NCBI RefSeq assembly: GCF_014646295.1
Contig: NZ_BMNE01000005.1
Location: forward strand, 473,743-537,742
Length of the DNA: 64,000 bases
Direction: 5' to 3'
Source: Nocardia rhizosphaerihabitans
GTDB lineage: Bacteria; Actinomycetota; Actinomycetes; Mycobacteriales; Mycobacteriaceae
Each line of letters starts with the position of its first letter. Within the stretch, counting starts at the first letter, position 1. The translations under genes and the position numbers were made by a program. This document shows positions 8,439 through 17,625 of this stretch, piece by piece. Under the pieces are notes generated by a model. That model worked only from the letters and a program-made list of their open reading frames with translations. It made no database searches and had not been told where the DNA came from.

Positions 8439-9464
8439 ATGGAATTCGGAGCGGTACTTCAGTGCAATCCACCGGCCGCGCGCACCCTGCAGCTGGCGAA
8501 ACTGGCCGAGGCGTACGGCTTCAGCCACCTGTGGACCTTCGACTCGCATCTGCTGTGGCAGGAGCCGTACGTGCTCTACAGCCAGATCCTGCACGAGACG
8601 AAGCGGATCACGGTGGGACCCATGGTGACCAACCCGGCGACTCGGGACTGGACCGTCACCGCCTCGCTGTACGCGACGCTGAACCAGATGTACGGCAACC
8701 GCACGATCTGCGGGATCGGACGCGGCGATTCGGCGGTGCGCGTTGGTGGCGGGAAGCCGACCACGCTGGCCGTCCTGCGTGAATCGGTCCACGTGATCCG
8801 CGAACTGGCGAACTCGCGCCCGGTCGAATACAACGGCAGCACACTGCAATTCCCCTGGAGCACCGGCTCGGCCCTCGAGGTCTGGGTCGCCGCGTACGGG
8901 CCGAAGGCGCTGGCGCTGACCGGCGAGGTCGCCGACGGCTACATCCTGCAACTGGCCGATCTCGATATCGCCGAGTGGATGATCGGGACCGTCAGGTCCG
9001 CGGCGAAAGCCGCTGGACGAGATCCGGATTCGATCAAGATCTGTGTCGCCGCGCCGATGTACATCGGCACCGATCGCGCCCACATGCGTGAGCAGTGCCG
9101 CTGGTTCGGCGGCATGGTCGGCAATCACGTCGCCGACATCGTCGCCAGGTACGGGACCGGCGGCGGCGTTCCGAAAGCGCTGACCGACTACATCGCCGAT
9201 CGGCACGGCTACGACTACAACGAGCACGGCCGGGCCGGAAACACCCACGCCGACTTCGTCTCCGACGAGATCGTGGAGCGCTTCTGCGTGCTCGGCACCC
9301 CCGAGGAGCACATCGCGAAACTGCGGGCCCTCGCCGATCTCGGCGTCGACCAGTTCGCGGGCTATCTGCAACACGACAACAAGGAGGAGACCTTGCGTGT
9401 CTACGGCGAGACGGTGATCCCGCGGCTGCGCGAGGCTGTCACCGCGACGACGGTGTCGGCATGA
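8439..9464 (+). CDS. LLM-class flavin/F420-dependent oxidoreductase of the pyrimidine cluster
   Basis: This 341-residue protein has the luciferase-like TIM-barrel fold (start MEFGAVLQCNPP, then FSHLWTFDSHLLWQEPY and GIGRGDSAVRVGG). Such enzymes use F420H2 or reduced FMN. It lies 9 bp after dihydropyrimidinase and overlaps the aminotransferase start by four bases (ATGA), so it belongs to the operon. No NADPH-dependent dihydropyrimidine dehydrogenase is present in the window. The inference is that it acts on a pyrimidine or hydantoin ring step, possibly replacing uracil reduction. A flavin-dependent oxygenase role is an alternative. Confidence 0.8.
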   Translation: MEFGAVLQCNPPAARTLQLAKLAEAYGFSHLWTFDSHLLWQEPYVLYSQILHETKRITVGPMVTNPATRDWTVTASLYATLNQMYGNRTICGIGRGDSAVRVGGGKPTTLAVLRESVHVIRELANSRPVEYNGSTLQFPWSTGSALEVWVAAYGPKALALTGEVADGYILQLADLDIAEWMIGTVRSAAKAAGRDPDSIKICVAAPMYIGTDRAHMREQCRWFGGMVGNHVADIVARYGTGGGVPKALTDYIADRHGYDYNEHGRAGNTHADFVSDEIVERFCVLGTPEEHIAKLRALADLGVDQFAGYLQHDNKEETLRVYGETVIPRLREAVTATTVSA

Positions 9465-10789
9465 CCGGGGCGACGGTCGGCGTCGACCTGGACGCACGCG
9501 CCTACGAACTCGATCGCGCCCACGTGTTCCACTCGTGGTCGGCGCAGGCGAGCCTGGATCCGATGGTGCTGGCCGGTGGCCGCGGCTGCCGGGTGTGGGA
9601 CCACGCGGGCCGCGAGTACCTCGACTTCGCCAGTCAGATGGTGAATGTCAATATCGGACACCAGCATCCGGTGGTCACGGCCGCGATCGCCGAGCAGGCC
9701 GCCCGCCTGACCACCATCGGTCCCGCGGTGGCGAATCTGCAGCGCGGCGAGGCGGCGGCGCGGATCACCGAGCGCGCTCCGGACGGCATGAACAAGGTGT
9801 TCTTCACCAACGGCGGCGCCGACGCCGTCGAGAACGCGATCCGGATGGCGCGCCTGCACACCGGTCGCGACAAGGTGCTCTCGGCCTACCGGTCCTATCA
9901 CGGCAATACCGGTGCGGCGGTGGTCGCCACCGGCGACTGGCGCCGGATGCCGAACGAGTACGCGCGCGGCCACGTCCACTATTTCGGCCCCTACCTGTAT
10001 CGCAGCGAGTTCTGGGCGCAGACGCCGGAACAGGAGAGCGAACGCGCGCTGCGGCACCTGGAACGGGTGGTACAGGCCGAGGGGCCGCAGACCGTCGCGG
10101 CGATCCTGGTGGAGAGCGTGCCCGGCACCGCGGGCATCCTCGTGCCGCCGCCCGGCTATCTGGCCGGGGTGCGCGCCATCGCCGACCGCTACGGCGTCGT
10201 GCTGATCCTCGACGAGGTGATGTGCGGATTCGGTCGCACCGGACGGTGGTTCGCGTTCGACGGCTACGACGTCACCCCCGACCTGATCACCTTCGCCAAG
10301 GGCGTGAACTCCGGGTACGTGCCGGTCGGCGGCGTGGTGATCTCCGATGCCATCGCCGCCACCTTCGACGACCGGGTCTTCCCCGGCGGCCTGACCTACA
10401 GCGGGCATCCGCTGGCGGCCGCCTCGATCGTGGCCGCACTCGACACCATGGCCGCCGAGGGCATCGTCGACAACGCCGAGCGGATCGGGCGCACGGTGAT
10501 CGGCCCCGCGCTGGACAAGCTCGCCGCCGAGCATCCGATCGTCGGCGAGGTGCGGGGCGAAGGCGTGTTCTGGGCGATCGAGCTGGTCGCCGACCAGGCG
10601 ACCCGCGAGCCGGTCGACGCCGCCACCATCGCGCGGATCAAGGCCGGGCTGGCCGCCAGGGGCGTGCTGGTGTTCGGCGCCGACAACCGGATTCATTTCG
10701 TCCCGCCCTGCGTGGTCACCGAGGCCGAGGTCGCCGAGGCCGTCGCCGCGCTGAGTGAAGTACTGGCCAACCCTTTGGAGATCCGATGA
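9461..10789 (+). CDS. class III PLP aminotransferase, probable beta-alanine/omega-aminotransferase
   Basis: This 442-residue enzyme probably moves the amino group of beta-alanine or 3-aminoisobutyrate to an oxo acid, giving malonate semialdehyde or methylmalonate semialdehyde. The PLP lysine is K280 in ITFAKGVNSGYVPVGG, and the ring-contacting Asp is D251 in DEVMCGFGRTG. The start ATG 9461 overlaps the LLM gene stop (ATGA) and the stop overlaps the dehydrogenase start in the same way, so the three genes are translationally coupled. Class III enzymes have many substrates; the assignment is from context. Confidence 0.85.
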   Translation: MTGATVGVDLDARAYELDRAHVFHSWSAQASLDPMVLAGGRGCRVWDHAGREYLDFASQMVNVNIGHQHPVVTAAIAEQAARLTTIGPAVANLQRGEAAARITERAPDGMNKVFFTNGGADAVENAIRMARLHTGRDKVLSAYRSYHGNTGAAVVATGDWRRMPNEYARGHVHYFGPYLYRSEFWAQTPEQESERALRHLERVVQAEGPQTVAAILVESVPGTAGILVPPPGYLAGVRAIADRYGVVLILDEVMCGFGRTGRWFAFDGYDVTPDLITFAKGVNSGYVPVGGVVISDAIAATFDDRVFPGGLTYSGHPLAAASIVAALDTMAAEGIVDNAERIGRTVIGPALDKLAAEHPIVGEVRGEGVFWAIELVADQATREPVDAATIARIKAGLAARGVLVFGADNRIHFVPPCVVTEAEVAEAVAALSEVLANPLEIR

Positions 10790-12288
10790 CGCATCCCACC
10801 GACACACTCGAGCACTGGGTCGACGGCAAGCCGTGGACCGGTGAATCCACCCGTACCGCACCGGTATTCGACCCCGCCCTCGGCGTGCCGCGCCGTACGG
10901 TACGGATGGCGACGGCCGCCGATGTCGACGCCGCGGTCAAGGCCGCCGCGGCCGCGCTGCCCGGCTGGCGCGATTCCTCGATCGCCACCAGGCACCGTTT
11001 CCTGCTGAACTTCCGCGAACTGCTCAATGCCCGCAAGGACGCGCTGGCCGAGATCCTCACCGCCGAACACGGCAAGGTGCTCGCCGACGCGGCAGGGGAG
11101 ATCGCGCGCGGGCTCGAGGTGGTGGAGTTCGCGCTGTCGATGCCGCACCTGCTCAAGGGCGAGTTCAGCCAGAACGCCTCGACCGGGGTCGATGTGTACT
11201 CGGTGCGCGAACCGGTGGGCGTGGTCGGCATCATCAGCCCGTTCAACTTCCCGGCCATGGTGCCGCTGTGGTTCTTCCCGATCGCCATCGCGGCGGGCAA
11301 CACCGTCGTGCTCAAGCCGAGCGAGAAGGATCCGTCGGCGGCGAACTGGCTGGCCGAGGTCGCCGCCGACGCCGGGCTCCCGGCCGGGGTGCTCAATGTG
11401 GTGCACGGCGACAAGGAGGCCGTGGACGCGCTGCTCACCCATCCCGAGGTCGGGGCCATCTCGTTCGTCGGCTCGACGCCGATCGCCGAGTACGTGTACC
11501 GGACCGCGAGCGCTGACGGCAAGCGCGTGCAGGCCCTCGGCGGGGCGAAGAACCACATGCTGGTGCTGCCCGACGCCGACCTCGATCTGGCCGCCGACGC
11601 CGCCGTCAACGCCGGATTCGGGTCGGCGGGCGAGCGGTGCATGGCGGTGAGCGTGGTGCTGGCCACCGAGTCCGTCGCCGACGACCTGGTGGCGCGCATC
11701 GCCGAGCGGATGAAGGACCTGCGCACCGGCGACGGCCGCCGCGGCTGCGACATGGGCCCGCTGATCACCCGCGAACACCGCGACAAGGTGGCCGGCTACC
11801 TCGACACCGCCGTCGCCGACGCGGCGACGCTGGTGGTCGACGGGCGCGAGTCGAGCTTCGACGGCGACCCGAACGGCTTCTGGCTCGGCCCCACCCTGAT
11901 CGACCGGGTGCCGGTGAGCTCGGCGGTGTACCGCGACGAGATCTTCGGCCCTGTCCTGTCGGTGGTGCGGGTCGAGGGGTTCGAACAGGCCGTCGAGCTG
12001 ATCAACGCCTCGCCCTACGGCAACGGCACCGCCATCTTCACCAACGACGGCGGGGCAGCGCGGCGCTTCCAGCGGCAGGTGAACGTGGGCATGATCGGCG
12101 TCAACGTGCCGATCCCGGTTCCGGTGGCCTACCACAGTTTCGGCGGCTGGAAGGCGTCGCTGTTCGGCGACGCGAAAGCCTACGGCCCCAACGGTTTCGC
12201 CTTCTTCACCCAGGAGAAGGCGATCACCTCCCGCTGGCTCGATCCGAGCCACGGCGGCATCGACCTCGGTTTTCCGCGGAACAGTTAG
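10786..12288 (+). CDS. mmsA: CoA-acylating methylmalonate/malonate-semialdehyde dehydrogenase
   Basis: This 500-residue aldehyde dehydrogenase converts malonate or methylmalonate semialdehyde to acetyl- or propionyl-CoA, draining the product of the preceding aminotransferase. MmsA-subfamily marks are the N terminus LEHWVDGKPWTG, GIISPFNFPAMVPLWFFPIA, and the catalytic Cys near residue 285 in GSAGERCMAVSV. The length is standard for the family. It overlaps the aminotransferase by four bases and completes a path from dihydropyrimidine to CoA thioesters. Confidence 0.92.
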   Translation: MTHPTDTLEHWVDGKPWTGESTRTAPVFDPALGVPRRTVRMATAADVDAAVKAAAAALPGWRDSSIATRHRFLLNFRELLNARKDALAEILTAEHGKVLADAAGEIARGLEVVEFALSMPHLLKGEFSQNASTGVDVYSVREPVGVVGIISPFNFPAMVPLWFFPIAIAAGNTVVLKPSEKDPSAANWLAEVAADAGLPAGVLNVVHGDKEAVDALLTHPEVGAISFVGSTPIAEYVYRTASADGKRVQALGGAKNHMLVLPDADLDLAADAAVNAGFGSAGERCMAVSVVLATESVADDLVARIAERMKDLRTGDGRRGCDMGPLITREHRDKVAGYLDTAVADAATLVVDGRESSFDGDPNGFWLGPTLIDRVPVSSAVYRDEIFGPVLSVVRVEGFEQAVELINASPYGNGTAIFTNDGGAARRFQRQVNVGMIGVNVPIPVPVAYHSFGGWKASLFGDAKAYGPNGFAFFTQEKAITSRWLDPSHGGIDLGFPRNS

Positions 12289-12314
12289 CACGATCGAAGT
12301 ACGAAGGACATCCG

Positions 12315-13763
12315 ATGACAGAAACTCGGGTACGGCGGTCCGATGACGCGCCGGGCGGTTCCACGCTGGTCAACGACGACTTGGCACCAACTACCAAGGA
12401 GACGGCGACCTGGCGTACCTGGGACATCTTCTGCCTCTGGATGACCTCGGCGCACAGCATCGCCAGCTACGGCTTCGCCGTCGGCATGCTCGCCCTCGGC
12501 ATGACCGGTTGGCAGACGATGCTCGCGCTGTTCGCCGGTGTGCTGCTGCTGTGGCTGGGCAGCAACCTGATCGGCGTCGCGGGGCAGAAGGTCGGGGTGC
12601 CGTTCCCGGTCTTCGCCCGCGGCGCGTTCGGGGTGTTCGGCGCCAATATCCCCGCGTTGCTGCGGGCCCTGGTCGCGGTGTTCTGGTACGGCATCCAGAC
12701 CTACCTGGCCTCGACCGCGCTGATGGTCCTGCTGCTGCGGGTGGCGCCCGGCCTCGAATCGCTGACCGGCAACGACGTCCTCGGCCTCTCCACGCTGGGC
12801 TGGATCGCGTTCCTGGTGCTGTGGACCGTGCAGCTGGCCATCATCAACTACGGCATGGAGGTGGTGCGCAAGGCCTCCGACTTCGCCGGGCCCGCGGTCT
12901 GGATCGGGATGATCGCGCTGGCGATCTGGATTCTCGGCAAGGCCGACTGGAGCATCGATTTCAACGCGCGCGCCGGGGAACCGCTCAGCGGCGGCGCGAC
13001 TGTCGCGACCTTCGTCGGCGTGGCGTTCCTGATGGTGGCGTTCATGGCGGGACCGCTGGTGAACTACGCCGACTTCGCGCGCTTCTCGCCCAGCCGTAAG
13101 GCCGTCCTGCGCGGCAACGCCTGGGGCATCCCGTTCAACGAGACCGCGTTCGTGGTGCTGTCCATCGTGATCGCGCTGGCCACCCTGAAGGTGTACGGCA
13201 AGGTGCTCGCCGACCCGGTGGCGCTGGTCGCCGATATCGACAGCGACGTGATCGTGGTGATTGCCGCCGTGCTGTTCGCCACCGCGACCGTCGGCATCAA
13301 CGTGGTGCTGAACTTCGTCTCGCCCGCCTACGACATCTCCAACGCGGCGCCGAAGTACATCTCGTTCCGCACGGGTGGCGTGATCACCGCCCTGCTGTCG
13401 ATCGTGGTGCTGCCGTGGAAGCTGTGGGAGAACCAGAACTTCATCATCTACTTCCTCGGCGGCGTCGGCGCCCTGATGGGGCCGGTGTTCGGCATCCTGG
13501 TGGTGGACTACTACCTGGTGCGCCGCCAGCGCACCGTCCTGGCCGACCTCTACAGCGACCAGCCCACCGGAAGCTATTGGTACACCCGCGGATTCAACCC
13601 CAAGGCGCTGATCGCCCTCGGCATCGCCGGTCCGGTCGCGGTGGTCGTCGCCCTCGCCCCCGACTCCGGCAACATCACCGCCCTGTCCTGGCCGGTCGGC
13701 GCCGCCCTCGGCGCCCTGATCATGTACGCCCTCAACGCCCGCCGGTCATCCACCCCGCACTGA
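12315..13763 (+). CDS. NCS1-family nucleobase:cation symporter
   Basis: This is a 482-residue inner-membrane permease with about twelve hydrophobic helices. The NCS1 start region is clear (TWRTWDIFCLWMTSAHSIAS), followed by GVPFPVFARGAFGVFGANIP and a conserved NYADFARF. The family imports uracil, cytosine, allantoin, hydantoins or thiamine. As last gene of the catabolic operon, 26 bp after mmsA, it is most likely the uptake system for the pyrimidine or hydantoin substrate. ATG 12315 follows GAAGGAC, and all upstream in-frame sequence belongs to mmsA. Confidence 0.9.
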   Translation: MTETRVRRSDDAPGGSTLVNDDLAPTTKETATWRTWDIFCLWMTSAHSIASYGFAVGMLALGMTGWQTMLALFAGVLLLWLGSNLIGVAGQKVGVPFPVFARGAFGVFGANIPALLRALVAVFWYGIQTYLASTALMVLLLRVAPGLESLTGNDVLGLSTLGWIAFLVLWTVQLAIINYGMEVVRKASDFAGPAVWIGMIALAIWILGKADWSIDFNARAGEPLSGGATVATFVGVAFLMVAFMAGPLVNYADFARFSPSRKAVLRGNAWGIPFNETAFVVLSIVIALATLKVYGKVLADPVALVADIDSDVIVVIAAVLFATATVGINVVLNFVSPAYDISNAAPKYISFRTGGVITALLSIVVLPWKLWENQNFIIYFLGGVGALMGPVFGILVVDYYLVRRQRTVLADLYSDQPTGSYWYTRGFNPKALIALGIAGPVAVVVALAPDSGNITALSWPVGAALGALIMYALNARRSSTPH

Positions 13764-13780
13764 CCGGAAACGCCGCGGCG

Positions 13781-13896
13781 TGGAAGCGATGACGTGGCGG
13801 CGGCTGCCCTCCGGCGAGCGCACGCTGGTGCTGGTCGCGGACAACAACTTCGCCGCGGCGCAGCGCACGCAGGTCATCGCCCTCGCGGTGCGATGA
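13781..13896 (+). pseudogene. C-terminal remnant of a phytase-like esterase gene
   Basis: The 35 codons from ATG 13789 to TGA 13896 encode MTWRRLPSGERTLVLVADNN and then FAAAQRTQVIALAVR. This strongly resembles the last residues of the 'esterase-like activity of phytase' family, where (E)GMTWGP-LPDGRRTLVLVSDDNF-...-TQVIAL is common. Nothing upstream in this frame continues the family, because the NCS1 gene ends 18 bp earlier in another frame. It is read as debris of a deleted gene, perhaps removed when the catabolic operon arrived. The remaining 145 bp to the kinase gene show nothing recognisable. Confidence 0.5.
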
Positions 13897-14041
13897 ACGG
13901 CGGGTAACCGATGCCGCCACAGCATCGAATCTCCACCCGATAGATGCCGGATCGCGCTAGCTTGGATATGTACGGATTGTTCGGGGGTCCGTATGCCGAC
14001 TGAAACGCCGGTGACGCCGATTCGCTTCGAGGGGTGGTCAC

Positions 14042-17000
14042 ATGGAACCGGAGCCGACCCGTATACAGCGCGGGCCGTCCGAGTCGTCACCGGTGGGGAC
14101 CAGTACCCAGCGGGCCAAGGTGCCGGGGGAGATCGACGAGGCGGCTGTCGCCGAGCTCGGTGCCATGGGGCTGACGGGGGCCAAGGAGATCGGGCGCGGC
14201 GGATTCGGCGTGGTGTACCGGTGTTTGCAGCCCGCATTGGACCGGGTTGTCGCGGTGAAGGTGCTGTCCTCGGAGATCGATCAGGAGAGCCGGGAACGGT
14301 TCCTGCGCGAGGAACAGGCGATGGGCAGGCTGTCCGGGCATCCGAACATCGTCGACATCCTGCAGGTCGACGTGACCGCGACCGGGCTGCCGCTGATCGT
14401 CATGCCGTACTGCTCGCGCGGTTCGCTCGAACGTCTCATCCACGATCGCGGACCGTTGACCTGGGCCGATACCCTGCGCGCCGGGGTGAAGCTGGCGGCG
14501 GCGATCGAGTCGGCGCACCGGGCCGGGATCCTGCACCGCGATGTGAAGCCGGCGAACGTGCTGATCAGCGGATACGGCGAACCGCAGCTCACCGACTTCG
14601 GCATCGCCCGCATTCCCGGCGGCTTCCAGACCTCGAGCAGCATGATCACCGGTTCGCCCGCGTTCACCGCGCCCGAGGTGCTCAAAGGTCATGAACCGAC
14701 TGTTCGGTCTGATATATACGGCCTCGGCGCGACCCTGTTCGCCCTGCTGACCGGCCACGCCGCCTTCGAGCGGCAGGCGGGGGAGAAGGTGGTCGCGCAG
14801 TTCCTGCGGATCACCACCCAGCCGGTGCCGGATCTGCGCGCCATGGACATTCCCGCCGACGTCGCCGCGGTGATCGAACAGGCCATGTCACCCGACCCGG
14901 ACGACCGCCCCGCCTCGGCCTACGAATTCGGCGAGATGCTGCGCCAGGTGCAGCGCGCGCACGGCCAGATGCCCGACGAGATGGCCCTGCTCGACACCAC
15001 AGCGGAAACCGCCGAGGCGGACACCCCGGAATCGCTGAAAGCCGTCACCGCCCGCCGCAGCTGGCCCCTGACCTTGCAGCCCGTCGGCTCCGCTGTACCG
15101 CTGCGCAGTGGCAACACCGGCACCTTTCCACCGACCGCGGCAACGAAGTTCCGGCCGCCGACGCCGGCCCGCGAGCCCCTCCCGCGACAGCGCCTGCTCG
15201 ACGTGCTGCGCGCCGGTGGCCGTCGCAGGCTCGCCCTGGTCCACGCGCCCGCCGGGTTCGGCAAGAGCACCGTCGCCGCCCAGTGGCGGGCCGACCTGGT
15301 CGCCCGCGACATCCCGGTCGCCTGGCTCGGTATCAACCAGGACGACGACAGCGAGATCTGGTTCCTCGCCCACCTGATCGAGGCCATCCGCCGGGTCCGC
15401 CCCGACGTGGGCGCGGGCCTGGAGCAGGTGCTCGAGGAGCGCCCCGCCGACGCCGCCGCGTTCGTGATCGCGACCCTGATCGATGAGATCCACGCCAGCG
15501 ACCGCAGCGTGGTGGTCGTCGTCGACGACTGGCATCGGGTCAGCGACCCCGGCGTGCACCGCGCGATGGCGACCCTGCTCGACAACGGCTGTCACCATGT
15601 GCGTTTCGTGGTGACCAGCCGTGACCAGTCCGGGCTGCCGATCAGCAGGCTGCGGGTCCGCGACGAGCTGGTCGAGCTCGGCGCGGCGGAGCTGCGGCTC
15701 ACCGAGGCCGAGACGCGCCAGATCCTGGTGGAGCGCCACGGTTTCGCGCTCACCGACGAGCAGGTCGAGCAGATCCACACCGCCACCGAGGGCTGGCCCG
15801 CCGCGATCCAGCTGGTGAGCCTGACCCTGCGCGGCAAGGCCGACCCGGCTCAGCTGCTCGGTCAGCTCGCCGAGGGCGGGCACGGGATGCGGGAGTACCT
15901 GGCCGAGAACGTCCTGGACAGCATGGATCCGGAGCTGCTGGAGTTCCTGATGGCGATCTCGGTGGTCGAACGGGTCAACGGCTCGCTGGCCTCGCTGCTC
16001 GCCGATGTCCCCGACGGCGCGTCGATGCTCGAACAAGCCGAGCAGCGCGAGTTGTTCGTGCACCGGATCGAGCACGACCCGGAGTGGTACCGGATGCAAC
16101 CGCTGTTCGCCGAGCACCTGCGCACCCGGCTCGAACGCATGCACCCCGGACGCGCGAAGCTGCTGCACCGCAAGGCTGCTCGCTGGTACGCCGAGCACAA
16201 CCTGCTGCGCAAGTCGGTCGACCACGCGCTGGCCGCGACCGATCTCAAGCTCGCAGGCGACCTGCTCGAGAGCGGCGGCATGGATCTGATCGACCGCTCC
16301 CGGCTGGCGACCCTGCTAGGCAGCGTGTCCAAACTGCCGGTGCAACAGGTCGCGTCACGGTCCAAGCTGCTGATGGCGGTCGCGCGGGCCAATATGAACC
16401 TCCAGCAAACCAGCACGGCACGCTCGGCGCTGGGCAGGCTGTCGAATCTGCTCGCCCGCGGTGGCGGCGAGCCGGAGCTGGCCGAACAACTGGGTGCGGC
16501 AACGGTGCTCGACGCCGCCGACCGGGTGGCGCACGATGACACCGCTGAGGTGGCCGACCACCTCGCGGACCTGCTGGCCGACCCGGGCGAGCTGCCCGCG
16601 TGGATCGTCTCGACCGCAGCCAACTTGATCTCGTTCGTCCGGATCTGCGAATTCGACTTCGTGGGTGTGACGGAGATGCAGGACTGGGCCGCGGACTATC
16701 ACGTGCAGTCGAAGGACCCGCTCGGCGCGGTCTTCGGGCTCTGCTGCCGTGGTGCCGCCGCCTATGAGCAACTCGACATCGCCACCGCCACCGAGTGTTT
16801 CGAGCTGGCCTACGAGAAGGCACGAGACGGGGCAGGCCCGCGTTCGGACGCCGCGCGCGTCGCCGCGGCGCTGCTCGGCGAAGTGGCCTACCGGCGTGGC
16901 GATCTGGCGCTGGCGGACCGGCTGCTTGACAAGAGCCATGAACTGGTCACCCGGGTCGGCCCGGTCGACTTCCTGGTCGCGACCTTCGTGATCGGGGCGC

Positions 17001-17590
17001 GGGTGAAGGCCGCGCTCGGCGACCAGTACACGGCGGCGGCGCGCCTGGACGAGGGCACGCGGGTGGCCGCGGAGAACGGCCTGGCCCGGCTCGACGCGCA
17101 GGTGCGGGCCGAGCGGTCCCGGCTCGGCCTGCCCACCGGCGACGGCGCCGACCGGTTCGCCGCCGAGCTGTCCGGCAACGGCAAGCGGCGCAAGTCCGGG
17201 GCCGCCGTGCTCATCGCGGAGGCCCGCGAGATCGCCGAGATCAGGGCACTGCTGGCCGAGCAGCGCCTGCGCGCCGACGATCGGGCCGCCAGGCACGCCA
17301 GGGTGCTCTACGCGCGCCTGCTCGATCAGTCCCGGCCGCGTGCGGGTTTGGACGCGACGCTGCTGCTGGCGGAGTGCCTGGCGACGGCGGGCTGGGTCGG
17401 CGAGGCCACCGGGCTGGTGCTGCCGGTGCTGCGCACCTGCGCCGACCTCGGCTGGACCCGGCCGCTGCTCGACGCAGGTCCCGGCGTCGTCGGGCTGCTG
17501 CACGTGCTGCGCACGCAAGCCCATGACGCGCACCATCATCCGGTGCTCGACGGGGTGCCGAGCGACTTCCTCGACGAGCTGCTCGCCTGA
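14042..17590 (+). CDS. pknK: PknK-like Ser/Thr protein kinase with MalT/AfsR-type ATPase domain
   Basis: This 1182-residue soluble protein begins with a Hanks-type kinase (about 45-305): glycine loop GRGGFGVVYR, K73 in AVKVL, HRDVKPANVL with catalytic D167, DFG D185 and an activation loop rich in Ser/Thr before APE. From about 380 a STAND/MalT-like ATPase follows, with Walker A APAGFGKST near 404-412 and Walker B VVVVVDDW near 490. A long TPR-like helical tail comes last. No LuxR HTH is visible at the C terminus and there is no membrane segment. The architecture matches mycobacterial PknK, which phosphorylates transcription regulators. It is monocistronic and convergent with tmsB; its partners are not evident nearby. 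Confidence 0.85.
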   Translation: MEPEPTRIQRGPSESSPVGTSTQRAKVPGEIDEAAVAELGAMGLTGAKEIGRGGFGVVYRCLQPALDRVVAVKVLSSEIDQESRERFLREEQAMGRLSGHPNIVDILQVDVTATGLPLIVMPYCSRGSLERLIHDRGPLTWADTLRAGVKLAAAIESAHRAGILHRDVKPANVLISGYGEPQLTDFGIARIPGGFQTSSSMITGSPAFTAPEVLKGHEPTVRSDIYGLGATLFALLTGHAAFERQAGEKVVAQFLRITTQPVPDLRAMDIPADVAAVIEQAMSPDPDDRPASAYEFGEMLRQVQRAHGQMPDEMALLDTTAETAEADTPESLKAVTARRSWPLTLQPVGSAVPLRSGNTGTFPPTAATKFRPPTPAREPLPRQRLLDVLRAGGRRRLALVHAPAGFGKSTVAAQWRADLVARDIPVAWLGINQDDDSEIWFLAHLIEAIRRVRPDVGAGLEQVLEERPADAAAFVIATLIDEIHASDRSVVVVVDDWHRVSDPGVHRAMATLLDNGCHHVRFVVTSRDQSGLPISRLRVRDELVELGAAELRLTEAETRQILVERHGFALTDEQVEQIHTATEGWPAAIQLVSLTLRGKADPAQLLGQLAEGGHGMREYLAENVLDSMDPELLEFLMAISVVERVNGSLASLLADVPDGASMLEQAEQRELFVHRIEHDPEWYRMQPLFAEHLRTRLERMHPGRAKLLHRKAARWYAEHNLLRKSVDHALAATDLKLAGDLLESGGMDLIDRSRLATLLGSVSKLPVQQVASRSKLLMAVARANMNLQQTSTARSALGRLSNLLARGGGEPELAEQLGAATVLDAADRVAHDDTAEVADHLADLLADPGELPAWIVSTAANLISFVRICEFDFVGVTEMQDWAADYHVQSKDPLGAVFGLCCRGAAAYEQLDIATATECFELAYEKARDGAGPRSDAARVAAALLGEVAYRRGDLALADRLLDKSHELVTRVGPVDFLVATFVIGARVKAALGDQYTAAARLDEGTRVAAENGLARLDAQVRAERSRLGLPTGDGADRFAAELSGNGKRRKSGAAVLIAEAREIAEIRALLAEQRLRADDRAARHARVLYARLLDQSRPRAGLDATLLLAECLATAGWVGEATGLVLPVLRTCADLGWTRPLLDAGPGVVGLLHVLRTQAHDAHHHPVLDGVPSDFLDELLA

Positions 17591-17621
17591 GCCCGGGTGC
17601 GCGCGCACCCGAGCTCAGGCG
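17584..17621. terminator. palindromic terminator overlapping the pknK stop
   Basis: A nearly perfect 38-nt palindrome (arms beginning CGCCTGAGC) with one mismatched pair contains the pknK TGA. It lies 5 bp before the 3' end of convergent tmsB. It can form a hairpin on both strands; no T run follows. Confidence 0.5.
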
Positions 17622-17625
17622 CGAA

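Noticed and set aside
13732..13920. A 62-residue minus-strand gene over the phytase remnant
   Set aside because: It is the mirror of the remnant frame and has no ribosome site or recognisable sequence.
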